Source of the DNA: Campylorhamphus procurvoides
Taxonomy: Eukaryota; Chordata; Aves; Passeriformes; Dendrocolaptidae
DNA: 64,000 bases
Assembly: GCA_013396655.1 (NCBI GenBank)
Contig: WBMV01003341.1
Location: forward strand, 124,001-188,000
Direction of reading: 5' to 3'
Shown here: in pieces, positions 1-12,480 of the stretch
Layout of the letters: every line of letters starts with the position of its first letter
How positions within the stretch are numbered: position 1 is the first letter of the stretch
Notes under the pieces: model-generated
Told to the model about the DNA's origin: nothing
What the model saw: the letters and a program-made list of their open reading frames with translations, nothing else
The model's database searches: none
Position numbers and translations under genes: made by a program

Positions 1-393
1 GTATTAAATCCCTGTAACATTCTTCCTTGCACCATGTTTGTTAATTAACTCCTCAAATGCTGGCATGTGTTAGGGATTAGTCACACATGATTTGCTTTGT
101 TAATATCTTTATGGAGAAAGGATCCAACATCTCCATGTAATCATGTTATCTTTTTGAGACAGAGCTTCATGTCATTCAATCCATGACATACTTGAAATAA
201 AGATATATCTAAAGCTACATTCCTCTAGTTGAGGAATTCTGAGATTTCCCAGAATCCTGCGATGTGGGAATACAAGATTATACTGAATGGAAGAGAGACC
301 ACTGAGTGACTTGACGAGACTGAGGGATTAAGAAGGAGAGCTGCAAGAATGAGCTATCCTGCACAAGAGAAAGTTTATTGTCGTATATGGGGT
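1..393. other. Unassigned non-coding DNA
   Basis: I see no gene and no repeat family I can name here. The sequence is AT-rich with stops in all frames. It leads directly into the probable LTR that begins near 394. Confidence 0.5.
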
Positions 394-596
394 TGTTATG
401 GGTTTCTCGGTTTGTGAACTTCCCTCATGTTATCCCTGCTCTGTCTGGACAGATTCTGCCACAGTGAAGCTTTTATCTCCACCCTCATTTACCTCTTGTT
501 GTTGTAGTCCTTCTCTGCCTTTTCCTTTTCTGTGAGAGGATTTGCATGCTCCTCCCAAATCCCCACCCCCTTTTTCATAAAGTTCCATGCCACCCT

Positions 597-603
597 TATA
601 TAA
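597..603 (+). promoter_or_regulatory. TATA box of the probable LTR
   Basis: TATATAA lies about 90 bases before the LTR 3' end. It would set a start site near 625-635, just after the poly(A) signal, as in LTRs with a short R region. Activity is unknown. Confidence 0.4.
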
Positions 604-617
604 GCTGGAGCCATCTT

Positions 618-623
618 AATAAA
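618..623 (+). terminator. Polyadenylation signal of the probable LTR
   Basis: AATAAA followed by AAGGCC and then a T/C-rich stretch. It sits in the expected position downstream of the TATA box. Confidence 0.4.
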
Positions 624-686
624 AAGGCCATTCCATCATTCCACCACATCCCTGCTTGGAGTGTGCCAGTCCTTCTTATCCCCACA

Positions 687-1655
687 GGGCTGTGATATTT
701 GTGGACTTCAGTTAAAATATAGAATTGTTGATCTTTCTTTGCAGGGCACAACTTGCTTTGCAAGGAAAAAAAAAATAAATACTTGCTGTTCTTCCCCCCA
801 CCTAAGGGAAGAGAAACCACCACTGAAGTGCAACCAGACAGTTTATTTGAGCTGCAGACACATAGGGGACAGTGTCTGAATCTGCATGAGGAGAATCCTA
901 TATAGAGTCCAACAAACTACCATTTCTGTGAGGGAAAAGACCTGTCTTTAGTTATTACCTAATAGATTATGTAGCTATTATTCTACAGCCAACTAGGTGT
1001 GTACATTTATGGGATCACAAAAATTTATGCATTAGCAAAACCTAGATCTTCAGATATTGGTGGTGTTTGCAGGAATGGCTGCAACTCCACAGGTTGCTAC
1101 AGCTCTTAATTCCCTACTGAAGACTTGAAGCTTCATTTTTCTGAACTTGAAGTTGTTTCAGTAAAGAACTAGATATAGTGAATAATTTGCCTGGAAAGTG
1201 TGTGTTTGCTAAATGAATGGAAACTCTGGATAATTACCAGCTACATTCTTTTATTTTCAGCAGACACTGTCAGGCTGAAAATAATGGAGGAAAGTAAGAA
1301 GGAACTTAGATATTAAAGATTTTTCAGGACCACAGCTTTCAAAACCAGTAGGTTGTTTCACTAAAACTATTTCGTCTGTAAATTTCTTACTTATAAAGTC
1401 TTTCTTCCATGATTCTATTAAAACAGACATTAAAAAATGACACCACTTTATGTTCTGCTTTGGTGTTTGATGGGCTGCTACCACTGTAGTACATCTCTTT
1501 GTAACTTTGATGCTGAACTGCACTGGACTATAGAATACACCTGTAATGTGCTGAATGGTAACTGTGACTGTAAACGGTAAACAGAAAAGCTGTACATTAG
1601 CTGAAGCCCCTGGTATGCAGTATAAACCTCATGACGGGTAATGCAGAAGGCGACT
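687..1655. other. Unassigned non-coding DNA
   Basis: No gene or named repeat is visible. A short A-rich run near 764-778 is the only low-complexity tract. The small open frames here have no recognisable protein features. Confidence 0.5.
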
Positions 1656-2575
1656 GTAAAGAATTGAAGTAAGAAGGGGCATCTGGAGATCAAGTTCAAG
1701 CTGTCTGCTCAGACCAGGGTCAATGAGAGCAATGTGCTGAGAGTCATGTCCGATTGGCTTCTGCATATCTCCAAGAAACTGAGATTTCATAACCTCTCTC
1801 AGCAAAAAGTTTCATTGTTTGACCACCTGCATAATAAAAATGTTTTTACTCATGTTTGGACATAAGTAATGCATGTCTGTTGTTGCTTGTCCTTTCACTG
1901 AGCACCACTGAGAAGAGTCTGTCTCCTTCTTCTTCCCCTCAGCAGGTATTCACACACCTCAGTGAGATCCCTCCAGAGCCCTCCCTTCTCCAGTCTGAAC
2001 AGTCCCAGCTCTCTCAGACTTTACTCATAGGAGGTATGCTACAGTCCCTTAAACATCTTAGTGGCCCTTCACTGGTCTGTCTCCATTACGCTCATGTCTC
2101 TCTCAGCAGTCCAGGTGTGTCTCACCAGTGTGAAGCAGAGCAGAAGGATCACCTCCCTCAACCTGCTGGCAACACTTTTCCTCATGCAGTCTGAGATGCT
2201 CTTGATCTTTGCTGCAAGGGCACATTGCTGGATCATGTCCAACTTATTGTGCATCAGGACCCTCAGGTCCTTCTTTGCAAATCTGCTTTCCAACCAGTCA
2301 GCCCCTGCTTTGGTGAACATGATTATTCTTCTCCAGGTCGAGGACTCACACTTACCTTTGTCAGACTTCATTGCATTCCTGTTTGCCCATTTCTGCAGCC
2401 TGCTGAGATACACAGGGTGTATCAGCCATTTGTCCTGGTTCTTTATCATCTGAATACTCTGTCCCACCCTACAGGTAATTAATGAGGTTATTAAACAATA
2501 TTGACCCAAATATTGTCCCCTGGGGCACACCACTGGTGACTGGCCCCCAGTTCGACATTGTGCCACATATCCTAC
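1656..2575 (-). mobile_element. CR1 LINE fragment, minus strand
   Basis: Read on the minus strand, this is the 3' part of a CR1 non-LTR retrotransposon. It runs from the reverse-transcriptase VPQG motif (near 2520) through the post-RT region to the 3' untranslated end near 1656. Typical CR1 phrases are legible on the plus strand as reverse complement, such as CCTCCCTTCTCCAGTCTGA-like text near 1980 and CTGGGGCACACCACTGG near 2521. A block expected between the VPQG motif and the post-RT region, including the FADD catalytic motif, is missing, so the copy is internally deleted. The 3' end has lost a clean tail. It is a dead, moderately old copy. Confidence 0.92.
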
Positions 2576-2734
2576 CTTTAAACAGTGTTGGAAACACTCT
2601 GTCCTTGTAAAATGGGCACAGACAAAAAAAGGAGAAAGATGAGTTAAAAATGCCAGCCATCCTATCTGCAATGACAGTCTGATGCTGAAATATTTTGACA
2701 GCATCCTGAAAGTGTGTTCATGATCTATAGGCAA
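2069..2734 (-). pseudogene. CR1 ORF2 remnant (post-RT region)
   Basis: This is the longest open frame in the window at 221 codons. Its C-terminal two thirds match the post-RT part of CR1 ORF2, with stretches such as LQKWANRNAMKSDKGK, WLESRFAKKDLRVL and [13 protein letters not shown]. The VPQG-box part (GVPQGTIFGSILF) lies in a different frame at 2469-2660, so a frameshift separates them. The endonuclease domain and the FADD catalytic centre are absent. It is not a host gene, and the initial ATG is fortuitous. Confidence 0.88.
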
Positions 2735-5700
2735 TCACAGAAATCTCTGGAGTTAATGGTTGTGCTTGCCACATTAGGTGGGGATAAATCATAGAACCAG
2801 GAAATATGCATTGGACTGCAAGGGAAGTTGCAACTGGGAAAAAAAAAACCAAAAACAAAACCAAGAAAGGACTGAAGAGCTGTCCTTGCTCACTCCACTG
2901 GCCTGGACATGCATTGGTGGAGGTGTGCATGGCTGCATGTGAGAGGAGGATGTGACCATAGCCATGGGTCACAGGACAATAGGGTTGTATACCTGGAACT
3001 ACAAGGAATCCAAGAAGGATTTTTTTTTTACCTTGGGGAAATACAAATGGATGGAACAAGACTTTCAAAAAAAGCAAGTGTGGATTTTTGAACATGTAAA
3101 CGGTATAATGTTAATTGCTCCTGGTTTTTTCCAGGTATTCAGGAAAATATCTATTTTTATACAAATAAGTTTGCAATCACTATTCTGATCTTACCTTAGA
3201 AACAAAATGGAAAATGTATGCTTACCGCAGTGGGTTATTTTCTGTCACTGTGTTGTGCAGAAAGAATGCAGTTCTTGCTAAATGAACTGTAAACACACAC
3301 ACATTCCCTGTTATTGAGAAGTTTCACCATTGATTGAAGTTACATGGTCAGGATTGGTTCATCTGAAAGGAAATATAGGAAAATCAGTGCTCAATGGATG
3401 CCTGGTGTCTTCCAAAACTAATTTTCCCTCCTTTCTTTATATTACCTTATAGGGAATTCTGGTAGAGTTGGAGGGAATGCTGTGCAAAAAAGGGCTCATG
3501 AAATGGAATTTTGCTCAGTGTCTTTGGTAATTTAGAATTGTCTAGGGCCATCCCTGGCTAGAACAGAGGGATGGCATTATCTTTTCAGTCATGCAGATAT
3601 AATGTACATAATCTCACTAGATTTTGCCTCCTTCACTTGGCATTCTTTATGTTTTGTCACAGGTAAGGATCATTCACTGCTGGCAGAAAGTCACCAAGGC
3701 TCAGAGGAAAATGAGCTTCAGACTGTGTGCTCCAAACTGGAACAGAGCACAAAGGTAGGCAGGATCTATCTTTCATAATGTGTTTTACAGCTAAGAAAAA
3801 ATTACTAAGAGTCCCTGAACATCAACCAACCTTTAAAATCTGTGGGATGAGAAACCACATTAAAAACTATTACTGCAGTGTCTGCAATGTCAAGATTACT
3901 TCAATAATTCACCTCCTTATGCTGTATCCTGTTTTAATATGAAAAAAATCCATTTAATCCCATGTTTGCCTTTTGTTTTAGTTCTTTCCTTTTGTCATCA
4001 TTCTGTAGATTAGCTCTCTCACAGTTGTCTTGTGTGCACAAGCTCCCCAGATTTTCTATTATACACAAGGATAACTTGTTTACAGAGTGTTTCAATTCAC
4101 TTTTACTCTGTGTCAGCAGACTGAGTTATGATCACTTGGCTCGTGCCAGCAGAATGGGAATTTAATTATCAGAAGCAACGTAAAAGTGCAGTGATTTTCT
4201 TTACTTTTGGGGCCACCAAGGGGGATGAAAAAGATTATACACACCTTTTCAGTTAGTCAGACTGCTCGAATGTGAGTTTTCAGGTAATGACAATAATAAC
4301 TCACACAACGTATTTGTATCTATGTTTTAAAGCCGTGTAAAGCAGTTTGAGCTGCTACGCAATTCCAAATGCTCTCCTTAAACCATGTTTTCTCCCATCA
4401 TAATCTAAACTGTTCGGTTTCTTGCAGTAACAGGGTAAAAAAGACTGTGGTTGGGGAGGGATCCATGCAGCAGGGATTACTCTCTTAACATGCTGAAGGT
4501 AAATTGGGCAGAGAAATTACACCCTTTGGGGTTTTTTTGTTGCCTGAGTCTCAGACTTTGCAACTGTTGTCAGCCAAGTGCCCTTGGAATTTGTGTGTTG
4601 CTTCACAATTCAGCGAAAAATGATGCTCAGTCTAAGGCACATCCTCTGCCTTTGCCCGTAGTTCTCCCTTGCACAGAGCACTTGTGCTCTGTGGGGTACA
4701 GGTGTAATTTCTCTCTTGATACTTCAGCTCAGATAGCAGCAGAACTTTTTAGATTCATGATGATAAAACCCTTTCTGAGATGTTGAACATTGTAACTCCA
4801 GGGAGCTCACTGAAGTGCTCAGTGTAAAGGATGCTTGAGAAATTTTGAAATTCTGTTCAAAAATGGATTTTTGTGGAAAACTGGTTTGCAAGATCTACCC
4901 CTGACTTACATAGTGGGTACATAATGGGACTTGTAACTGATTCTTATTTCTTCATTGTAATCTATGAGATTCAACTCCATTTTTATATGAAAGTGCAGTC
5001 CCATTAAACAGATGGTGGGAGACAGAATTAGTGCATGGGAATTTTGAAAGAGATGGTACTTCAGGGGGGTCATACCTCTCTCTCAGCTCACTGAGGGATT
5101 TGAAATCATCCGGTAGGTATAATATTAATAGTAAGCATTGTTCATATAGATTTTGATGTTCCACTTCATGGTTTCTAGCTATTGTGCTGCTTAAAGTATT
5201 ATGGGTGAACAGTAGTTTGAAATACTTTAAATAACAGCTATTTCACACCATTTTTAACTGACAGGCAAAGGAAAATGTCTTGCAAAAGTATCCTGGCAAC
5301 AGGGCTTATAGTATCAGTGTAATTCTTGTACATGCATTAGAATGCTGTGGAATAACGCTGTGTTCAGAAAGGAGAGCTGCAAATTTATTTTTTATCCTGA
5401 AGTGGCCGTTTTCCTGAACAAAGCAGTAACTAACCACCTAAACCGGGGTGTTTGTGTGGAAAAGACAATAAAAGTCAAACAAAGCCAGTTTGCATAAGCA
5501 CTTTGTAAGACTTTCCCATTATTTGCATTAAAAAGCTCTCCCTATTTTAGAATCACAATCCTCAACGACAGGGCTGTTAATCTGAACTCGACAGCATTTG
5601 GAGATCCCTGTGATGCCACAGGTCTTTAAAATGCTTATGAGCGATTTAGAAGTACTTATAGGAAACATTAAGCAGTGAAACCTGCAACACTGTGAGGGAG

Positions 5701-6570
5701 GTGGTATTTTTCACAAAGTCTTTTCATTGGGAAAGAATAGTAGTTTGAGCCCAACCAATAGGGCTTTTTAAGTCACAGGCAAAGTAAACAGCAGCCTACA
5801 GCGACAGACTGCCTGAGATGGCAGATGAGGACATGCAGTGCATTGCTTGAGTAGCCAGTCTCTGCCTCCTACCTGCACAGCCTTCTGCTCTTTCGCTGCT
5901 GTCACTGAGCAAGGGATAATGTTTTTGCAGCAAGAAAGAAGCAGTGGGAGTAGGAAGCTTAAATTGCCTGGGTTCTTCGCAGGTTTCTGGTCTGGCACTG
6001 CTCCTTCCCCTCCAAAGTGCTTTGTCCTCATTTCTGTAGCGAAATGTCAGTGTTGTGTACACTGTCAGGAAGCCTTAAAACCGAGGAAAGAAGCGCCCCA
6101 AGTGACCCCAAGTGTGGAATCAGTTCCAAATAGCAGAGTGCCAGGGAATGCCATGGGGTCTGCTAAGGACTGTACTGATTTTTAAGTAAAAGAGTTTCAT
6201 CTTCAATGGGTAGTGATACGAAGCATAAAAAGGCATCGGATATATCCAAGCATCTCTTAAATGTTTCTATAGGCTGCCAGAGTTCAATGGGCCCCAATTT
6301 GTGACATAATTCAGAACAGAAGGGGGGAGAGAAAAAGAAATATCTGATGTGTGACTGCTGTAACTATGCGAAATACTCGAAATAAAATAGTTTGAAATGT
6401 TGAAGAATCTGTTGTGTATGTGTGTGTATACTGTTCCAGCAGCAAAATCTACACATGTCCCTTACTTCAGCCGCAAGTATCTCCTGTTTTCACATACCCA
6501 ACCTAAAACCAATAATAACACTGTGTCACATAGGCCAGCTAATTCAGCACGAGTGTGCTTCTGTGCCCAT
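2576..6570. other. Unassigned, mostly unique DNA
   Basis: Four kilobases with no recognisable gene or repeat family. An A-rich run (about 2840-2865) and a T-rich run (3020-3030) are simple sequence. A 115-codon frame at 5838-6185 shows no domain, and overlapping frames of similar length lie on the other strand, so I do not call it a gene. Confidence 0.5.
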
Positions 6571-6826
6571 ACACCGTTCAAGCTGAGTCAGGGAAGGTTT
6601 AGGCTGGATATCAGGAAAAGCTTCTTCCCCCAGAGGGTGGTTGGGCACTGGACCAGGCTCCACAGGGCAGTGGTCACAGCACCAAGCCTGTCAGAGCTCA
6701 AGAAGCGTTTGGACAATGCTCCCAGGTACATGGTTTGACTCTTGGGGTGTCCTGCACAGGGTCAGAAGTTGGCCAATGATCCTGATATGTACCTTCCAGC
6801 TCAGCATATTCTATGATTCTAAGCTG
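6571..6826 (+). mobile_element. CR1 LINE 3' end, plus strand
   Basis: A 5'-truncated CR1 copy covering the last part of ORF2 and the 3' UTR. The CR1 text is easy to read: AGGTTTAGGCTGGATATCAG near 6595, GGTCACAGCACCAAGCCTG near 6671, and the terminal ATTCTATGATTCT near 6809. The short frame at 6641-6844 is an ORF2 remnant. 5' truncation is normal for CR1 insertions. Confidence 0.93.
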
Positions 6827-9800
6827 AATTTGTACTGCAGGTGATTTGGAAGTGCTTGGATTCATTATTAAAAAAAAGCAGACTTCACAGTGAGAAAACA
6901 CAAGCTATATGGTCTACTCGTTTAAAACCCGACATTTCTGGGGCAGGGTGGGTGAAGTTGAATAGTTTTCCATGAAGTATTTCATTGGTTTAACTTATCA
7001 ATCAAAACTTGCTTTCTGCCTACACAGAAATATGCGCTGATAGCAACTTTTTAATTCTTTTGTATCCATAGTTACAACAGATGTTATGCTAAGGAAGAAT
7101 ACAGACTGTGCAAAAGCTCAGATACTTTAGTTAAGCTTTAGTTTTTGACTCATTCTGTGTTACTTAAGGATACCTCTGAATCTTTTCTTTCTCAGTAAAA
7201 TGGGGATAGTTAAGTATCATCTGAAGCACTTGAACATGCAGGTATTGTATAGGATTGTATAGGTATGCAGAGAGCATAAGAAGTGGATACATTCTTTGCA
7301 TCTTCGCTCAAAGTAAGAATTTAGTGAACAAAAAATAATTTATATAGGGCTAATTGACAGCTATTGGTGCAAACAACAAAATGAAAATTCTGAGCTCTCA
7401 TCATTGATTAGCCCTTAGCATTTTATTTGTAATAAACCTCTAAAGTTTCAGATTGGGTAAGTATGTTTCAGCTCTTAAAATCCCTCTAAGTACAGTTCCT
7501 TGGAAAGCTCTTTTTCCTACTCTGCCCTATAGTAATATGTAAATTTGAGTAGCAGCAGCAGAGTGTACTGCAGGTGCTGACAGTATTCCAGTGCAAGATC
7601 AACATCTCTCTACTGAACAGGATTCTCAGATGAAACAGAGCTTTTGCTGACTTGAGGCTTTTGGAGTTTTGAGTCCCACTGCATTTTGCAAGATTCTTGC
7701 ATGTGAGGAGTGCTTGAAGAAGAAACAGACAGAAAAGAGTAGACTATGCTGGCTTTTTTGCATTGATTCACCAGGCATTTCTACACTGCAGCTGCGAATA
7801 AGAAGTGGAAATTATATTATAGGCTTAAGGATCTCATGCCAATGATCTTTAAGATGTTTCCTGATGTAGAGCAGTAACATTAATTTTGTCTAACATAGCA
7901 GCTTGGTTTAGCCACTTTTTCTGCTTTTAATTTACAAAAAAGCTGAAATTACCTTTTACATAAAAATTAAGACGTTTTAAACCTGTTCTGTCTAGTTCAG
8001 TCTAATGTTAAAAGCAGAAACTAAAGATACTGGGGACAAAAAAAAATGTTAGGCAGAGGGATTTATGTATACAAGTACACATTTATATTTTAAAGAATAT
8101 TTGTTTTTATCTTTTCTTTAAAGAACCAATCTAGATAATAGCGTTAATAACATAAGGAAAACGGCATTTCGCAAGCTGAGCAATTCTATTGCCACCCTTC
8201 ATCTGCCTGTGGAGTCACTGTGGTGACAACAGTGAAAAGGGACAAAAGAAGCTGTCAACAAAGGCAAATACTCCACTAAACACCTCAAACACTTTTTAAT
8301 GAATGACAAAGCCAGATGAGAGAGGAAGACAGGTAAGGAAGAAGGCTAGAGTTTTGCTGAAACCCTGTTCAGAACGTGTGTGTGAATGAATGATCAGAGG
8401 GTAAGGTAGAAAATGAGATCTGTGCTCAGCAGGTCGACTTGCTGCAAACCCTTTTGTTTTCTAAAGAAGACCACAGGAAATTTCTGAGGCCAGAGGCAGC
8501 AAAATATTGGAAGGCAATTGTGGCTGTTTTAAGTGGCTAGAGCTCTTTCCAGGCCCACACAAATTGCATCCTTGAGTCTGAAGAGGAAGCAATGAGGGAA
8601 GAAATAGGAAAAACCTTGGCAAGAGTTTTGAAACCTTGCCAAGGATGGCAGTGACCCCAGAGAAAGGGACAGATGGCTAGTTCAACTCCTGATGCTAAGA
8701 GATTAGTAGAAGCAACATGCCCACAGAATTGACTTCTGCTATGAGAAATATTTTGGGATAATCAGCAAGATTTCTCAATCATTTTCATCTCTATTATGTA
8801 CATATTGTATTCTTATCCTTCCTGGAAAACAGGATGGACTAAGTGGTCTGTTGGCATCTTCTAAAGTCTAGCATTTTTAATTTCTCTGATTTAAAATAAC
8901 TTGTCAATGTCAGCTTTACTATGAGAAGAAAATTAATTTTTAAATAATTTCCTTCATCCTGCCAGGGATACAGACCTGAAACCCAACTCCATTAGGGGGA
9001 AAGGTTTGAAAAACGAAGTTTCTATGAAATATGTGCGTTATCATGTTGCGTATAGCAAAGACAAAATAATAGTATATTCGAAATAATTTGTATGAACCTG
9101 AAACATGTTGGGAGGCAAAAGGCAGATAGGACCAGCAGTCTAACATTTTCTACACATTTTTTATAAGCTGTTGCTTCCTTTATGTTTCTGTTTTGAAACA
9201 TACCTACCAAGGTACAGAAATTATTACTCTCTCAGACCCAGCAGCAAATACAGCTTAGTTTATGTTCTGGTACTTAACATCACTGGAGTGAATAATATTC
9301 AGGAGAGGGTAGAAGAACTTTGTAAAAGCCTCCTCTTGTCAAAGAAGTTGCTCTCAAGTATCAATTAAGATCCTTTTCACTTAATGGAATAAAATGTTCC
9401 ATTCATTGTGCTTGACAAATCATCCTGCAAAAACTGCTTCTGAAGATTGTGTTTGATCACTTTATCTTATGCTCCTTCTCTGGTGAAAGAAGAGACGGAC
9501 TTTAAAAAGAAAGACTAGCAGGTAAGGATGTATAAAAATCAGCTTTTATTGACTGGAGAAGCATAAATGCTACAACTCACACATAATTACATTTCCCAAA
9601 ATACCTTTACAGGTACCATCGCTTAGTCCTGTTATGGACAATTAATTTTCCATAATTCTTTTTAAAGGTTTAGTAGTAATGATCTCATAAATATGAGGAA
9701 GCAGGAAAACATATTTAACTTTATCCTTCTGCTTTAATATATAGGGAGGTTATTTAATGCTAATAAGTAGAAAACAGTGAACGTTTTTGTAGGAGAGAAA

Positions 9801-11897
9801 GTGATAGTTCAAAACTGGGGTTTTCTACATACTTTCTTCTTCTCTGACATCCATCACAGCAACGTTTTTGCACCAATACTAAATATGTTCATTTCCAGAC
9901 TTTTCCTTTTTTACTTTGCTAAGGTAAAAATACCCCTTCTTAACTTACCTTTTTTTCTTAGGCAGTGGACTATCTTCACCAAGAGATTTACAGGATATTG
10001 TTGCTGCTCAGTAAAGTGTTTAAAGAACTGTTTCTTTCAGAAGGAAACTGCCTACTGAGATGAAAATTATAAATTTAAAAACCATCAGACTGAGAAGAAC
10101 AAAATCTGTCTCTTGCCCTTCCTCTGGTCTATAATCACCTTTTTGTTACAGGAAAACTGTATGTAACAACACCTCTTCTGGTGACGTTAAAAGGGTAAGC
10201 TATAGCTGTGATCAGTTACTTCAGATGGTACCTGGTATTTTTCTGTAGAGAATCCTTGTCTTTGGATTCAGATGTCTCTTGGAGTTTGCTTAAGGATCTC
10301 AAAGCAGGCCAGAATTTCAGAAATTGGGGTTTCTAAGTAGCTTCTTACTCAGCATGTGAGGTTTCTCACTGCCTTTCTGAGGTGTGTGACTCTTCTCAGT
10401 TGTTGTACAAAGAAGGGAGGGAATCTAGACCTGTGGCCTTAGTTCAGCAAATGAGATGGTGTAATGCCTAGTTTGTATCATTATGAGTTACTTTTATTCA
10501 AATTATTCTTTAGCTGTAGAAACAACTACATGAAATCATCTGGGAACAAAAACTCTATGAAGCTGTTGGATCATTAATAAGATAATCAGTACTCCAGGCT
10601 TTGCAATACTTTGGGCTTTGTAATTCTGATGGCAGCCTGCCTATGTCCATCAGTCTATTTTGTAACTGTTCACTAAGCATAAAACTAGGAGGGACTTCTT
10701 TTTCTTTGCCTTCTCATGCTTCCATCTTTGTAAGATTTTTTGCTTGCTTCACTGCATGTATTTGTGCATGAAGTCTGACTGATAGGCAATAAAATTACCC
10801 ACTTTTACAAAAATAAAACAGTAACTCCAGCTCCCAGAAAGAAAAAAGCTGTTGAAATGGTAATCTCTGGTGCAAAATTGTATTAACAGCAGCTCTCCCA
10901 TGAAAGGGAAGTTGAATGCAAGTAATTCATTATCCAGATTCTGTATCTGTTGCTTGCAACCTTGAGATCATTTGCCTCTTTCCTACTAGACAGAAATCAA
11001 ATCCAATTTGTAAAAATAAACTATGGTTTCGAATGGATCAATCACACCTGGTTCTCTTTATTACATTAATTGAACCACCTTGTAATTACTGAAGTATTTC
11101 TTCTTAATTATCCATTCTCATTTGTTCTGAATGACTGTATTCTACTTCATTCCTCCAAGAACAATTTAGAAATATATTATGGATTCAATAGATCCCTCAA
11201 TAGATTCCATTGTGAAAAAATAATAATGACTTTAAGAAGTGAATAAAGTGAGTAAAGGATAATGATCATCCCAGAGTTATAGCTGTTAAAATACCAGGGA
11301 AAATTATCCTTCCAAAGTAAAGCATTTCTTTTCACCCTTTAATAAAAGTGTCACTATCACATCATGAATATCGCTAATGGTGTGATTCCACCAAGGCTCT
11401 TCCTCAACTTTATCTGTCCTTCTGAGCTTAAAAAGCCAAATGCATTTCTCTATTGCTAAACTAACATCAAAGCTCTCTTATTCCTCTGAGTATATAGGTC
11501 AGCAGCTGCTCCAGAAATGAATCGGTTAGTGATTTCCTGTAAGTTCCCCTAATATTTTTACTGATAGTTTAATGAAATAGTAAAAATAGACTGGTTGGGC
11601 ACTGTAGTAAAATTTCAAGATAGTATAAGCTTAGCTAAATATACAGTTTGGAAAACTTGTCTTGGCTTTTACCACGGCTCAAAATATGTTCCTGACTAAC
11701 CACTTTTGAAGCAAAGAAGGGATTCTTTCTAGAAGAAACAACCCTTCCCAAAGCTGGAAGCATGTATGCACCTCCTCCACCTCTGCTTTCATGGAAATGC
11801 CTGCCTCTAGGAAGAATAGATCATTGCTCTGAAAGCATTCACAATTAATAGACAAATATTTTCAGATATTCTGTGAGAAGCACTTTCTTTTCCATGC
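6827..11897. other. Unassigned AT-rich DNA
   Basis: Five kilobases with no gene I can support. There is a 10-base tandem doublet (ATTGTATAGG twice, near 7243-7262). A few words near 8820-8880 resemble a very old CR1 3' end but are too degraded to call. The longest open frame (9777-10058, 93 codons) has no features. Confidence 0.5.
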
Positions 11898-12480
11898 TGT
11901 CCTAGTTTCAGCTAGGGTAGAGTTAATTTCTTCTTAGTAGATGTTACAGTGTTGTGTTTTGGATTTGGAATGAGAGTAGTATTGATAACACATTGATGTT
12001 TTGGTTTTTTGCTAAGTTGCGTGTATCCTAAGTTAAGGACTTTTTTTGCCTTGTCTCATGCCCTGCCAGTGAGGAGGTACACAAAAAAAACCTGGGAGGG
12101 AGCATAGCTGGGACAGGTGACCCAAACTGGCCAAAGGGATATTCCACACCACAGAGCATCATGCCCATTATATAAACTGGGGGGACTTACCTGGAAGGGG
12201 GGCTGATCTGGGTTCAGGAAGGGGGAGTCTGGCATAACTCAGTGGGAAACGTGTATTTGCATTGTGCATCACATCTTTTTTTCCCTTTTTATTGTCATTC
12301 TTATTATTTACATTTATTGTATTTTACTTTATTTTCAATTATTAATCTTCTTACCTCAACAAACAAGTTTTACTTTGATTCTCCTCCCCATTCCACAGGG
12401 GCTGGGGTGGGGGTAGAGAGGGGAGGTTGCATGAGAGGCTGCACAGTGCTTTATTCCCAGCTGGACTTAAAACCATGACA
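11898..12480 (+). mobile_element. Solo LTR of an avian endogenous retrovirus, plus strand
   Basis: A full-length LTR from TGTCCTAGTTTCAGC to ACCATGACA, with TG...CA ends. From memory I recognise the start (CTGGGATAGAGTTAATTT-like), the block GACCCAAACTGGCCAAAGGG (about 12119-12138) and the end (GGGTTAAACCACGACA-like) as an LTR family common in bird genomes. A TATA box lies at 12169-12176, and a degraded ATTAAA-type poly(A) site (ATTAAT, about 12341) follows. No primer-binding site or viral gene follows, so this is a solo LTR. The adjacent five bases (CATGC and CTATG) do not form an exact target duplication. The same family occurs reversed at 32288-32885. I do not assign a Repbase name. Confidence 0.9.
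12169..12176 (+). promoter_or_regulatory. TATA box of the plus-strand LTR
   Basis: TATATAAA lies in the position where this LTR family has its U3 TATA box. It is intact here, whereas the equivalent site in the 32288-32885 copy is corrupted. Confidence 0.7.

Larger units (their letters stand above)
394..686 (+). mobile_element. Probable solo LTR of an endogenous retrovirus
   Basis: The segment begins TGTTATGGG and ends CCCCACA, giving the TGT...ACA ends typical of retroviral LTRs. It carries a TATA box (597-603) and, 15 bases further on, a polyadenylation signal (618-623). This compact promoter/poly(A) layout fits an LTR and little else. The flanking five bases are GGGGT (389-393) and GGGCT (687-691), which could be a target-site duplication with one change. 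No primer-binding site, gag or pol follows, so it would be a solo LTR left by recombination. The left boundary is the weakest part, because the element could begin further upstream. I cannot assign a family. Confidence 0.5.

Noticed and set aside
5838..6185. 115-codon plus-strand open frame
   Set aside because: No domain, no convincing splice or promoter context, and overlapping frames of similar size on the opposite strand. It is best explained by chance.
8795..8885. Possible ancient CR1 3' end (GGATGGACTAAGTGGTCTGTT)
   Set aside because: Too diverged and lacking the tail repeat, so not distinguishable from chance by eye.
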